The notes: a model not told the origin generated them from the sequence alone. DNA of 64,000 bases from Planctomyces sp. SH-PL14 (GCF_001610835.1 NZ_CP011270.1:4792001-4856000), one strand, 5' to 3'; shown: positions 44,101 through 52,817, counted from the first letter of the stretch. Program-made: numbers and translations.

Positions 44101-45264
44101 CGGAGCCGAGGCCGCCTTCCCCTTGTTGCCGTACTTGGCCCACGGGCCGGAGTGCACCGGCGAGCGGTCGTTGGCGTAGATCATGTGGCACGACGTGCAG
44201 CCGCTCGAGCGGTAGTCGCCGGGGTGGTCGTTCGTGCCGAGGAAGTTCAGGGTCGGGTCGAAGAGGCGGGTCTTTTCGAGACCGACGAACACGGGGTCGG
44301 TCCGGTTGAGCGTGCCCAAACCGCGGTTACTGGACCGCTGCCGGGGACGGCCCGGTTCTTCGGTCCGTTCGGGAATCCCGACTTCGGGAGCGAACCGGCC
44401 CCCGCGTTCGAAGATGCGGAGGACGTTGCTGGGCTGCGTGACGTTGAACCGCGGCAGCGGATCGAGGTACGGCAGGACTCCCTTGGTGGCGGTCTCTTCC
44501 GGGGTCGGCGGGGGAACGGTCTGGATCCGCTGCGCGGTCCCGTTCATGCTGTAGCTTTCGCCGTACTTGGGCCACTTGTTCGGCACGGCCCCGTTGTTGT
44601 AGAGGGCCGCTCCCCACAGCATGCAGCCGTGGGTCATCATGCTCTTGTGAACTTCCAGGTTCTCCTTGGCATGGCAGCCCGATGCTCCGCAACTGATGTG
44701 GGCAATGCGGAGGTCGCCCGGGTTCACGAAGCGGATGAACTCCGGATTCTCGTGGTTGAGGGCCGTGTAGGAGCGGACCGGGTTGGCCGACGAGTAGAAG
44801 ACGTTCGGGAAGCGGGGATGGATGTGAGCCAGGTTCTTGTCGACGCAGTCGGCGTTGCCGCCGTGGCAGTCGGTGCAGCCGAGGTGGAACGAGAGCGGCC
44901 GGCCCGGCTGCTTGTGGGGGTCGTGCGAGTTCTGGTGGCACTGGAGGCAGCCGTGGCTCTTGGCCATCGCCTCCGATTCCGACTGCTTCGTGAAGTCGAC
45001 CCCCATCAGCTCCGGCGGGACCGGATACGGGGTCGTCTCGGCCTTCGCGTCGGCCGGCTTCGGATCCGCCGGTGCGGCCGAGGCCTGCCGGGTGTCGGCC
45101 GGGCGCGTCTCCGCCGGGAGCGGGTCTTCCTGAGCCTCGACCCGCGGCGCGAGCGCTTCGGAGTCATGCTCGGGGCCGGTCAGAATCGAGAGGACCACCC
45201 AGGCGGCAAGAAAGCCGGCGCCCGTCAGCCACTTGATAAGAGACTTGGTGTGCATTGGAGGCAT
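41137..45264 (-). CDS. Decahaem cytochrome c fused to an LVIVD beta-propeller
   Basis: 1375 residues. A signal or anchor helix (about 10-30) is followed by an Ala/Pro-rich linker to 85. Haem motifs at C106, C130, C192 (CGASGCH, CX4CH), C356, C421, C594, C621, C748, C759 and C866: ten haems, nine CX2CH and one CX4CH. From about 955 to 1290 there are about five LVIVD-type blades, e.g. YVCCPKGLVVVDINDPKKP, FVCDEDGVKVLDVTELAQP, YVAAGCDGLVILDVTNPENP. Extracytoplasmic, perhaps outer-membrane associated. It lies 217 nt downstream of the barrel gene on the same strand, a likely operon. The electron acceptor or donor is unknown. Confidence 0.92.
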   Translation of the reverse strand: MPPMHTKSLIKWLTGAGFLAAWVVLSILTGPEHDSEALAPRVEAQEDPLPAETRPADTRQASAAPADPKPADAKAETTPYPVPPELMGVDFTKQSESEAMAKSHGCLQCHQNSHDPHKQPGRPLSFHLGCTDCHGGNADCVDKNLAHIHPRFPNVFYSSANPVRSYTALNHENPEFIRFVNPGDLRIAHISCGASGCHAKENLEVHKSMMTHGCMLWGAALYNNGAVPNKWPKYGESYSMNGTAQRIQTVPPPTPEETATKGVLPYLDPLPRFNVTQPSNVLRIFERGGRFAPEVGIPERTEEPGRPRQRSSNRGLGTLNRTDPVFVGLEKTRLFDPTLNFLGTNDHPGDYRSSGCTSCHMIYANDRSPVHSGPWAKYGNKGKAASAPDDLIEAIDPTIPKDEPGHPVGHRFVTGVPTSQCIVCHIHPGTTVMNSYLGYMWWDMETDGDLIYPKEEKDPTSEEFTQAQMQDPNEIAARTNLTNPEFLDNLVSLNPEARKTHFSDFHGHGWAFKAVFKKDRFGNHLDHQGNMIPEPTAEDRQRAVNFPMQARKLHRNIDEKTMAQVEKMEEDLLRLQQGSPVHMLDIHLEKGMHCVDCHFIQDVHGNGKLYGEVRAAIEIACEDCHGTTDKHAVRFFNGIPKLLTSGPAAKERPDPYPNGRDLTNMKTPFGKRRFEVRDDKIVQNSMVEADLSWEVKQVVDTVDPKHRHYNALSALAKTIRRDENGQTIWGSVPEQETQCAHSNEHMSCIACHSSWNPSCYGCHLPQKANKKLPALHNEGDVTRNYVSYNFQTLREDIYMLAKDGNVTNNRIGPSRSSCAIHVTSYNANREAIYQQQQTISADGLSGIAFSTNVPHTVRGKGETKNCSDCHLSIQNDNNAQMAQLMMHGTNFMNFIGRFCWVGAGEEGLHAVIVSERDEPQTVIGSTMHEIVYPEKYEEHVEKDYELEADEHPGKDISDGVLHPRLTPEILSLQLRGEFLYAACGDAGFRIFDVSFIENKGFSERVTTAPVSPVGQKFYVRTPFATSVTAPTTVAPDPTRKQKPENCEQDVHPVYAYIYGTDLELGLVMIGAGSLLDGNPLNNFVKADVQFNPNGLLNGAQSVTIVGTYAYVCCPKGLVVVDINDPKKPCVVSVVGEETLRKPRAVQVQFRYAFVCDEDGVKVLDVTELAQPKPVCAVPMREAKNIYVARNYAYVAAGCDGLVILDVTNPENPQPYLQFNAGGCLNDAHDVKLGVYYASQFAFVADGKNGLRVIQLTSPETPGYDGFLPRPVPKLIGTYVIPKGGEALAVSKGVDRDRAVDECGNQISVFGRVGARPLNLEEQRRLYLGPDGRTLYKVLDGVRDYGINGRRPREIDLHRKLEQYYGESLHPTFLRQ

Positions 45265-45481
45265 CCCTGCCGCTGTCGACCACGATAAGTGGGTGAGCCC
45301 GCACTGTGCCGGACAGAATCCCTGGTCCGCTCAATGAGCCTGATCGCTCGGAACTGCAAGACTTTAGAAGATTTGGCGATTTCGCATCCAGACCAGTCTT
45401 GACCGGAATGCGGGCCCGCTCGCCCTCTGGCCCGCTCCCGCCGCGGACCCCGCCCGCGGGGCGTGGGTGGTCTCGTCTATC

Positions 45482-48220
45482 TCAGTATGTCAGAACGAGT
45501 TGCGCGAACGCCTGGTGGAGCGTGTCGGCGTCGACGTTGGCCGCGTTGGCGGTCGCGATCGGGTCGGTCGTGCCGTACAGCTCCTCGAATCCGCGGCCGG
45601 GAAGGAGGCAGGCGTAGCCGACCTGGAGGATCACGTTGTCGTTGTGGTACGGCCGGTATTCGATCCCCGCGCTGAGGTCGACCCCAATCGTCTTGTCGAG
45701 GTCGTCCTGGAACGTGAACCGCTCCAGCACCGACGTCTCGTCGAACTCCAGGTAGTTGGCGTTCGTGACCAGCCGCAGCTTGGGGGTGATCTCGAAGTCC
45801 ATCCCCAGGTTGAACAGGAGCAGACCGGGGTTCACGAAGTTCGACTGCCCCTGGAACTTGTTCGACACCAGGTCCGGGAACAGGCTGTTGCGGCCCGTCA
45901 GACCGACGTTGAACAGCTGGATCTGCTGCCGCTGCCAGAAGCTGAACTCGCCCCCGGCGAAGTTCGGGTTGTCGAGGATGCCGTCGAAGCCGTTCGCGTT
46001 GCCGTCCTTCGGATCGTCGTCCCCCGAGGCCCACAGAAACGAGGCCCGGAACCGGATCCAGTCCCGGTCGTAGGAGAGCTCGATGGCGGCGAGCTGGGCG
46101 TTGATGTCCTGCTGCTGGCCGGCGATCGGGTTCGAACTGTCCTTGCCGACGACCCAGTAGAAGGAGTTCGAGACGTTGACCCGTCCCATGTGCCCTTCGC
46201 CCGTGAAGCCGAGGTAGGTCGCTTCGACCTTGTGCGGGGCCGCGTTCCCCGCCGCGTCCGGGCGGACGAGGAAGCCGTTCTTGTCGAACCGCTTGCTCGG
46301 CCCGTCGATGTTGTGGTGGATGCTGGCCTGCGCCGTGTAGCCGGGGAAGACGAAGTCCTGCCGGTAGTAGTTGGCAATGAACACGTCCTGGTTGCGGTCG
46401 CTGAACGTGTTGAGCTGGCTGTTGGTGTCCTTCTCCGCCTGATTGAAGTAGACGAGGTTGAACTGGTCGCGGTTGGCGAACCGCGTACCGAACAGCCGCA
46501 CGCCGCGGTTGATGTCCGAGAAGATGAAGCCGCGGAAGTCGCTGGTGAACGGCTGCGACCCGATGCGGGCCGACAGGAAGTCGTAGTCCGGGCTGAGGTC
46601 CGCGAGCTTGGCTTCGAGGAAGTATTCTTCGATGGCCAGGAAGTTGTCCTGGCGGGTCGTGCCGCGGCGGACGTCGGGATTGACGACGCCGAGCTCGTTC
46701 ACGTCGAGGTAGTTGAAGTTGAAGATCGGGGTGACACGGACCGCCCAGTCGATCGGCTTGAACGCGCTGTTGCCGTGGAACAGCTCGACGCTCAGCCTGA
46801 AGAAGTTCGTCGTGAAGTACTGGTTCGGGTCGCCGAAGAACTCCTGCTGGCCCGGGTTGACCGTACTTTCGAACGGCGTCGTGGCGGTCGGGACCTGGCG
46901 GTACTCGTTGATGAGCAGCGCCTGGCCGGTCAGCTTGAGGAAGGTGTGCTGGCCGATGACCGGGAAGTCCCCCTTGAGGACGTTCTCGTTGTACGGGTCC
47001 CACCAGTGCCCTTCCTGGTACGGGTAGTCGTCGACCGGGGGGTGCCCCTTGCCGTACCGGTCCCAGGCGGGGGAGCCGGAGCGCCACCGGTCGGCGAGCG
47101 GGACGAAGTGGCTGTCGAGCTGGTAGTCCTCGGCGGCGACGCTGGAGCGGCCGGTGTAGCCTAGCGGGGCGTCGACGGGATGCGTGAAGAAGCCGGCGTC
47201 CGGATCCTCGAAGGAGGGATCGGTAAAGACGTCGTCGGAGGGGAACAGCGGACGATCGAGGACCTCCGGGCGGACCCGGCCCATGCCGTCGAGGCTGGCG
47301 AGGCCGTCTCCCATCAGGCTCCGCGATTCGCCCGGCGCGTACTCGGCGGGGAAGAAGGGGTCGCCCGGGAAGGGCGTCGTCTCGTCACCGGTGCTCGCGA
47401 GCTGCGCGAAGGGGAGGCCGAGCGTCGCGCTGCCGATGGCGGCGGTGCCGACATCTCCCTCGCTCTCCAGGCCGGACCGGTTCCCGGCCCGCCGCAGTGC
47501 GGGAGGAGCCGAGGGGGCCGGCGATTCCGAGGGTTCCCACCAGTCCGTATTGACGGAGATCCGGACCGCCTCCGGCTCCTCGGTCGCCGGATTGGCGGCG
47601 GGAGGGGACGGGAACTGCGGCTCGGCCGGGCGGAGAGACGTCCGCGGCCGCGAAGGAGACGGGGCGGCGTCGCCGATCGACTTGCGGGCGGGAATCGGGC
47701 TGGTCGTGGCGGGGACGTTGCCGAAGTCGGCGAGCGCCAGGCGGGCCTTGGCCTGGACGATCGCGTTGCGGTCGTCCAGCGTCAGCGCCCGGATCTGCTC
47801 CATGGCGGCTGAGTTGAGTTCGTATCGGCCGGAGACTTCGACCGCCTGACCCCGGACATGACTGTCGGAGTCGGACAGGAGGGCCAGCAGCGCCTCCTCG
47901 GCCGAGATGTCCTGGTCCAGGTCGCGGATCGAGCTCTGGGCCTCCGCGTCGAAGGCCTGCAGGAACTCCTCGAGCGGGACCTCGGAGAGCGGCCGCCGCC
48001 CGCCGGCCGGGGCGATCGCCGCGCGGCTCGAACGGAAGGGGCGGGCCGCTCCCTCCTCCGCCGCGGGGATGTCGTCAGCCCAGACGACGGAGGTGGCCGG
48101 CGCGAGGCCGACCGAGAGCGAGAGGAACAGTCCGGCAAGCGGTCTTCGCAGGCGGCGACGAGGCCAGCTGACGCGAAGACCGTGACTGGTCCGCTTGCAC
48201 GACGCAGGGAGGATTGGCAT
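45482..48220 (-). CDS. Predicted outer-membrane beta-barrel with HEAT-like N-terminus
   Basis: 912 residues from ATG 48220; GTG 48250 is an alternative. Signal peptide to about SVVWA/DD. Residues 75-150 look HEAT-like (LLALLSDSDSHVRGQAVEVS, RNAIVQAKARLALADFG). A long Pro/Ser-rich linker follows to about 340. From about 400 to the end there are repeated alternating strands with aromatic ends (FTTNFFRLSVELFH, AVRVTPIFNFNYLDV, QFNLVYFNQAEKD, VEATYLGFTGEGHMG, RLRLVTNANYLEFDE-type), finishing FAQLVLTY with a terminal aromatic. This is the profile of an outer-membrane porin-like barrel. Its linkage to the decahaem gene suggests an electron conduit (inference). Confidence 0.8.
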   Translation of the reverse strand: MPILPASCKRTSHGLRVSWPRRRLRRPLAGLFLSLSVGLAPATSVVWADDIPAAEEGAARPFRSSRAAIAPAGGRRPLSEVPLEEFLQAFDAEAQSSIRDLDQDISAEEALLALLSDSDSHVRGQAVEVSGRYELNSAAMEQIRALTLDDRNAIVQAKARLALADFGNVPATTSPIPARKSIGDAAPSPSRPRTSLRPAEPQFPSPPAANPATEEPEAVRISVNTDWWEPSESPAPSAPPALRRAGNRSGLESEGDVGTAAIGSATLGLPFAQLASTGDETTPFPGDPFFPAEYAPGESRSLMGDGLASLDGMGRVRPEVLDRPLFPSDDVFTDPSFEDPDAGFFTHPVDAPLGYTGRSSVAAEDYQLDSHFVPLADRWRSGSPAWDRYGKGHPPVDDYPYQEGHWWDPYNENVLKGDFPVIGQHTFLKLTGQALLINEYRQVPTATTPFESTVNPGQQEFFGDPNQYFTTNFFRLSVELFHGNSAFKPIDWAVRVTPIFNFNYLDVNELGVVNPDVRRGTTRQDNFLAIEEYFLEAKLADLSPDYDFLSARIGSQPFTSDFRGFIFSDINRGVRLFGTRFANRDQFNLVYFNQAEKDTNSQLNTFSDRNQDVFIANYYRQDFVFPGYTAQASIHHNIDGPSKRFDKNGFLVRPDAAGNAAPHKVEATYLGFTGEGHMGRVNVSNSFYWVVGKDSSNPIAGQQQDINAQLAAIELSYDRDWIRFRASFLWASGDDDPKDGNANGFDGILDNPNFAGGEFSFWQRQQIQLFNVGLTGRNSLFPDLVSNKFQGQSNFVNPGLLLFNLGMDFEITPKLRLVTNANYLEFDETSVLERFTFQDDLDKTIGVDLSAGIEYRPYHNDNVILQVGYACLLPGRGFEELYGTTDPIATANAANVDADTLHQAFAQLVLTY

Positions 48221-48936
48221 GGCGTTCACATCGATTCTCAAGAGACGCACATGGACATCTGGCCGGACCCTGGTGAGATACAGCCCGCTCGCGCGTCCTG
48301 CCCGACCGTGTGCCTATGGCTCGTGTCCCCGCGGGGGTCGAGTTCGTCTCCCGGGGGGAGGGCGACAAAGTCCCGCGAGGCCATCCACCGCACACTTGAT
48401 GGGGGCAACTCCAACGACGCGACTGGCCGTTTTGGGCGATTGGTTTCGCCTTGACAAGCAGAGTTTTCGAAATCCTCCGAAATCGCATGCCAAGGGGTCT
48501 CAAAACTGGCAGAAGCTGCCGCCGACAAGCAAATTCACAGGGTGCGAATGATTTGAGCGCGAAGGGAACCGGTTGATTCCGCTGGTCCTCGCAGCCCTCT
48601 TCAAGGCCGTCCGAGCTCTCTGCGAGCCGATGCGAATTCAGGAGACGTTGAAGGTCCGGGGAGAGCGCCGGCGACCGCGATCCCGGTCAACGGCAGCGGC
48701 TGCCGGACTGAGAGACTTTTCCGTCTATTCCGATTGTGCCGTCTTTGTCGACTGGATATCTGACCAGCCTCGGTCCGATCGACTGACTGGGGCGCTGCCT
48801 AAGTGCGGCGCCCATTGTGTCGACAGATCCGCCATGCAGTTCACGGAACGATTGCCGGACGGGACTCCTCCTCTTCGAGTTGCCGCTCAATAGATGTCCG
48901 GGCCGGGCGGCCAGTGATTCACAGTCGGAGCAAGCC
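48221..48936. other. Divergent intergenic region between barrel and metalloprotease genes
   Basis: 716 nt with no convincing gene and no repeat copy. It must hold the promoters of the barrel-cytochrome unit (-) and the protease gene (+). A TTGACA hexamer at 48451-48456 (+) lacks a good -10 at the right spacing. It is less GC-rich near 48460-48560. Confidence 0.45.
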
Positions 48937-51900
48937 ATGGATTGGCTCAACAGCGTACGCCGGCACTTGACCAACAGCGATCGCCGGGTCCGGTCGACAG
49001 GACGCGAGATCTCCGTGGCCCAGGTCGAAGTCCTCGAAGAACGGGCGGTCCTCGGCGCACTCGCGCCGCTGCCGACCTCCGAGACCCCGACCACACTCTC
49101 GAGCGGATCGTCGAGCGAGACCGTCGCGTCCTCCTCCACGCCTCCAGCCGCTCCCACGACTCCCCCGACGACCGCAGAGACCACTCCGCCGGCTCCGACG
49201 ACAACGACGACGACCACCGAAACGTCGCTCGTTGACGCTTCGGCCGAAGATCAGCAGATGACCTTCGATGAGCCGGAGGCGAGCCCGCACTCCTCCGCCC
49301 CGGCGACCGAGAGCTCCAGCGGCGAGAGCCTCGATCCCTCCGTGACGATGGCCTCCGAATCGGGCCCCGCCGCGGACTCCGGGACGAACTCGTCGACCAC
49401 CACGGCCGCCGACTCCGCGCCGCCGCAGGAACTGGACGCCACCACCGATCAGCCGCCCGGCAACGTCTTCGTCGACAACGAGACGATGGCGGACTACGAG
49501 TTCTCCAAGACCAATATCCCGTGGTGGGACAGCGAGTCCCAGCCGGTCGTCATCAAGTACGACTTCCGCACGGAAGCGGGCTACGAGAACGAGATCACCG
49601 AGGAACAGATCGCCGCCGCCGAGCAGGCCCTCCAGGCGTGGTCGGACGCGAGCGGCGGACGGATCACCTGGGTCCGCGACACGGAAGCGGCGGCCGAGGA
49701 CATCCTCAACATCGGCGTCGGCGACCTGGGGGCCCTGGGCTACAACAGCTCGGCCGAAGGGACGCTGGGGATCAGCAAGAGCAAGCTCGACAACGCCGAA
49801 GGGGGCGGGCGGACCGTCATCGGGACGATCTGGCTCGACAACGCCGAGACCTGGGACAACACGATCGGAAACGGCAACCCGGCCGGCACCAAGGACTTCT
49901 TCACGGTCTTTGCCCATGAAGCGGGCCACGCGATGGGCCTCGAGGACGACCTCGGGAGCAGCATCGGCGCGGTGATGAACCCGCAGTACCTGATCGAGCG
50001 CGGGGTCGCGGGGATCGCGGAAGCCTACAAGACCGCGATCTTCTTCCCGCGGCCCGAGCCCGGGTCGCCGCTCGACGGCTATGCCGTCCATAACCTCGGC
50101 GCCGGGTTCCCGCAGCTGACGCAGGTGGAAGTCGGCCAGCTCCTCGACCGGGCCTCGGCCGCCTCCGCTTCGCAGGACGCGATCATCGCCATCGTCGACC
50201 GCAACGGGATCATTCTCGGCGTCCGCGTGGAGCAGGACGTCCTCAACACGATCGTCGATCCCGCCGTCCTGGCGTTCGCGATCGACGGCGCGGTGGCCAA
50301 GGCCCGCTCGGCCTGCTTCTTCTCGAGCAACGCCGGTCCGATTACCTCGCGGACCGTCCGCAACCTCAGCCAGACGACGATCACCCAGCGGGAAGTCCAG
50401 GGGAATCCGAACATCACGGATCCGAACTCGACGATCCGCGGTCCGGGGTTCGTCGCCCCGATCGGCCTGGGGGCTCACTTCCCGGCCGACGTCACCTACA
50501 CCCCGCCCGTCGACCTGTTCGCGATCGAGCACACGAACCGCGACAGCTTCTCGAACCCCGGTGCCGACAACATCAAGGGGACGGCGGACGACATCGACTA
50601 CCTGTATCGCCTGAACATCAATCCGGCCTTCGTCCCGGCCGGGCAGACGATCGTCCCGCCGCTGGCCTACGGTGAGCAGCGGTACGGCTCCGCCGATCTG
50701 GCCCAGGCGAACAACAGCTCGTTCCAGGGCCGCGGCATCGCCACGCTCCCCGGCGGTCTGGGAATCTACCGCGACACGGACGGGAACGGGCTCGGCGATA
50801 CGCTGATCGCCGGCATCGGGGTCTTCTTCCCCGGCGCGGACGGTTATGCGACCTTTGAACAGGGCTTCGTCAACGGCGTGGGGCAGACGTCCCTTGAGCG
50901 AACGAATGCTCCGAAAGTGCTTGAAGCCGAGTACATCGCGTTTGCCGCCCTGGGCGGCAGCCGTGGAGCGGCGGTCGCCGGAGCGGCTGGAGCGGTGGTC
51001 GGCGACATCGCGGGGATTCCGCCGGTGGCGGGTCTCGACCTGCTGTTCGGTCATATCGCGCTCGTCGGCATCAACCTGGAGATCTACGGTCCGCGGCCGG
51101 GGGTCAACGGGGTCCGCGACCTGCTGAACCTGGGAATCCAGGAAGGGGTCTCGAGCGGAGCCAACCAGGAAGTCCTGGCGGCCGGCGTCACCGTGCAAGG
51201 GGGTGGCGTGGTCGGAGCCGCGACCCTCCTTGACGGACAGGCGGTCGCGTCGGGAACGCTCGTGACTCCGCACAACTCCGCCGTGCCGGGCGGCCTGACG
51301 GCGGCCGACGTCCAACAGATTATCAACCAGGGGATTGCCGGGGCCGATGTGACCCGCTCGGCGATCCGCCTCGATGCCGACTTTACCCCCGGAGCGCGGA
51401 GCAAGATGGTCATCGCCATCACCGACACGACCGGGGAAGTCCTCGGTTTGTTCCGGATGGACGACTCCCTGGTGGACGCCCTGGAGGTGACGGTGGCCAA
51501 GGCCCGCAACGCGGCCTACTACGCCGACGCCGCCAAGCTGGCGCTCCATCCGGAAGACCAGGTGGCGGGGCTCCCCCCCGGCACGGCGGTCACGGGCCGG
51601 ACATTCCGCTTCCTGGCAGGCCCGCGGTATCCGGACGGCGTGGACCTTTCCCCTCCGGGACCCTGGTCGATCCTTCAGGACGCCGGTCCGGCGGGGATCG
51701 ATCCCCTGACGGGCGAGAACATCGGTGCGGCGGCGCCAGCCTCGCTCTTTGACAGCGTCCTCGGGTTCGACTCGTTCAACCCGCAGACGAACTTCCGGGA
51801 CGACAGCAACCTCGCCAACCGCAGCGGCGTGGCGTTCTTCCCCGGCAGCATCCCGCTCTACAAGAACGGCGTGTTGGTCGGCGGCCTGGGGGTCTCCGGT

Positions 51901-52047
51901 GACGGGGTCGACCAGAACGACGTCGTGACCTTCCTGGCGGCTCAGGGCTTCCTGCCTGACGGCGTCACGACTCAGCGGGCCGACCAGACGGCGGTCAACG
52001 GAGTCCGGTTGCCGTTCCTCAAGTTCAACCGCAACCCGTTCGGCTGA
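48937..52047 (+). CDS. Surface protein: metzincin-like protease plus two HbpS/GlcG-like domains
   Basis: 1036 residues from ATG 48937. The N-terminus has VEVLEERAVLGA, the planctomycete surface-protein signal, then a Thr/Ser/Pro-rich linker to about 165. The matrixin-like domain (about 180-345) has PVVIKYDFRTE, AAAEQALQAWSDASGGRITW and VFAHEAGHAMGLEDD (zinc site HExxHxxGxxD, His327 and His331), with the Met-turn GAVMNP. Two HbpS/GlcG-like units follow: about 390-700 (DAIIAIVDRNGIILGVRVEQ, with a long insertion) and about 785-1030 (KMVIAITDTTGEVLGLFRMD, ALEVTVAKARNAAYYA). HbpS domains bind haem-type ligands. It is divergent from the cytochrome-barrel unit. Confidence 0.8.
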   Translation: MDWLNSVRRHLTNSDRRVRSTGREISVAQVEVLEERAVLGALAPLPTSETPTTLSSGSSSETVASSSTPPAAPTTPPTTAETTPPAPTTTTTTTETSLVDASAEDQQMTFDEPEASPHSSAPATESSSGESLDPSVTMASESGPAADSGTNSSTTTAADSAPPQELDATTDQPPGNVFVDNETMADYEFSKTNIPWWDSESQPVVIKYDFRTEAGYENEITEEQIAAAEQALQAWSDASGGRITWVRDTEAAAEDILNIGVGDLGALGYNSSAEGTLGISKSKLDNAEGGGRTVIGTIWLDNAETWDNTIGNGNPAGTKDFFTVFAHEAGHAMGLEDDLGSSIGAVMNPQYLIERGVAGIAEAYKTAIFFPRPEPGSPLDGYAVHNLGAGFPQLTQVEVGQLLDRASAASASQDAIIAIVDRNGIILGVRVEQDVLNTIVDPAVLAFAIDGAVAKARSACFFSSNAGPITSRTVRNLSQTTITQREVQGNPNITDPNSTIRGPGFVAPIGLGAHFPADVTYTPPVDLFAIEHTNRDSFSNPGADNIKGTADDIDYLYRLNINPAFVPAGQTIVPPLAYGEQRYGSADLAQANNSSFQGRGIATLPGGLGIYRDTDGNGLGDTLIAGIGVFFPGADGYATFEQGFVNGVGQTSLERTNAPKVLEAEYIAFAALGGSRGAAVAGAAGAVVGDIAGIPPVAGLDLLFGHIALVGINLEIYGPRPGVNGVRDLLNLGIQEGVSSGANQEVLAAGVTVQGGGVVGAATLLDGQAVASGTLVTPHNSAVPGGLTAADVQQIINQGIAGADVTRSAIRLDADFTPGARSKMVIAITDTTGEVLGLFRMDDSLVDALEVTVAKARNAAYYADAAKLALHPEDQVAGLPPGTAVTGRTFRFLAGPRYPDGVDLSPPGPWSILQDAGPAGIDPLTGENIGAAAPASLFDSVLGFDSFNPQTNFRDDSNLANRSGVAFFPGSIPLYKNGVLVGGLGVSGDGVDQNDVVTFLAAQGFLPDGVTTQRADQTAVNGVRLPFLKFNRNPFG

Positions 52048-52243
52048 TAGCGCAGGCGGTTCCGGGCGGCCGATCAATCGGCAGCCCGGAATCGGCTTAC
52101 CCAGTTTCACAGACCCGCAAAACCGGCTCTTCGTGACTGTTCCGGGCAACTGCTACCCGGAACCGTTGCTGCAGCGTCCTGTTCCCAGGCCGATAGGCTT
52201 AGGGACGGGGTCACGCAGTCAACAGGTCAGGAGGGCCGGGCAG

Positions 52244-52789
52244 ATGCGGTGCGCGTTCTCATTTCTTGTGCTGGCGGCCGGAGCGCTGTTGTCGATCCAG
52301 GCTGAAGCGGGCGATTGGTTCCATCGGGGCTGCTGTGAAGACCGGATGGCGCGGGCGGGCTACGCCAACGAGTGGTCTCGGTGGGCGAGCTGCACTTACG
52401 ACGACGGGTACCTCGGTTACTACGTCGGTGGTGGAGCGAAGCGGCGGTCCCGGGGTGGCGAGCCGCGTTACTGCCATGAGGGGACGTTCGGGATCGACTA
52501 TTCGCCGATCGTTCCGGGCTTCCGGGAGTCGGTGGCGCTGAACTGGTGGCATGGCAAGCGGTACCAGGGTGGACCGGGCCAGTACGAGTCGGACCTCAAG
52601 AACAAGCCGTTCTACAACTTCCGCCGGACGCGGAAGGGGTCGGAAGAAGAAGAGGAAGTGCTGGAAGAGCCGGAAGAGTTTGGAGAGCACGGCGAGGGAG
52701 CCGGGCATGGTGAAGGGGCTGGTCACGGGGGTGCTGCGGGGCATGGACCGATGGGTCATGGTCCGGCCGCTCCGCCGGCGGGCCACTGA
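52244..52789 (+). CDS. Secreted His/Gly-rich protein
   Basis: 181 residues from ATG 52244, with AGGAGG 9 nt upstream. The signal peptide (MRCAFSFLVLAAGALLSIQA, EAG/DW) is followed by a Cys- and Trp-containing body (GDWFHRGCCEDRMARAGYAN, then YDDGYLGYYVGGGAKRR) and an acidic run. The C-terminus is low-complexity: repeated GHGEGAGHG-type units with about eight histidines, likely metal-binding. It follows the protease gene by 197 nt on the same strand. The function is unknown; metal capture near a haem-rich locus is speculation. Confidence 0.75.
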   Translation: MRCAFSFLVLAAGALLSIQAEAGDWFHRGCCEDRMARAGYANEWSRWASCTYDDGYLGYYVGGGAKRRSRGGEPRYCHEGTFGIDYSPIVPGFRESVALNWWHGKRYQGGPGQYESDLKNKPFYNFRRTRKGSEEEEEVLEEPEEFGEHGEGAGHGEGAGHGGAAGHGPMGHGPAAPPAGH

Positions 52790-52817
52790 CAGATCGTCGC
52801 AACTGAAGAATCCACCG

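Noticed and set aside
48451-48485. Promoter with TTGACA at 48451
   Set aside because: No acceptable -10 hexamer at 16-18 nt spacing, and it is nearly 500 nt from the nearest start.
48919-52149. A 1076-codon minus-strand frame opposite the protease/HbpS gene
   Set aside because: Arg/Asp/Gly/Val-rich composition with no domain, whereas the plus strand carries clear motifs. It is a shadow of third-position GC.
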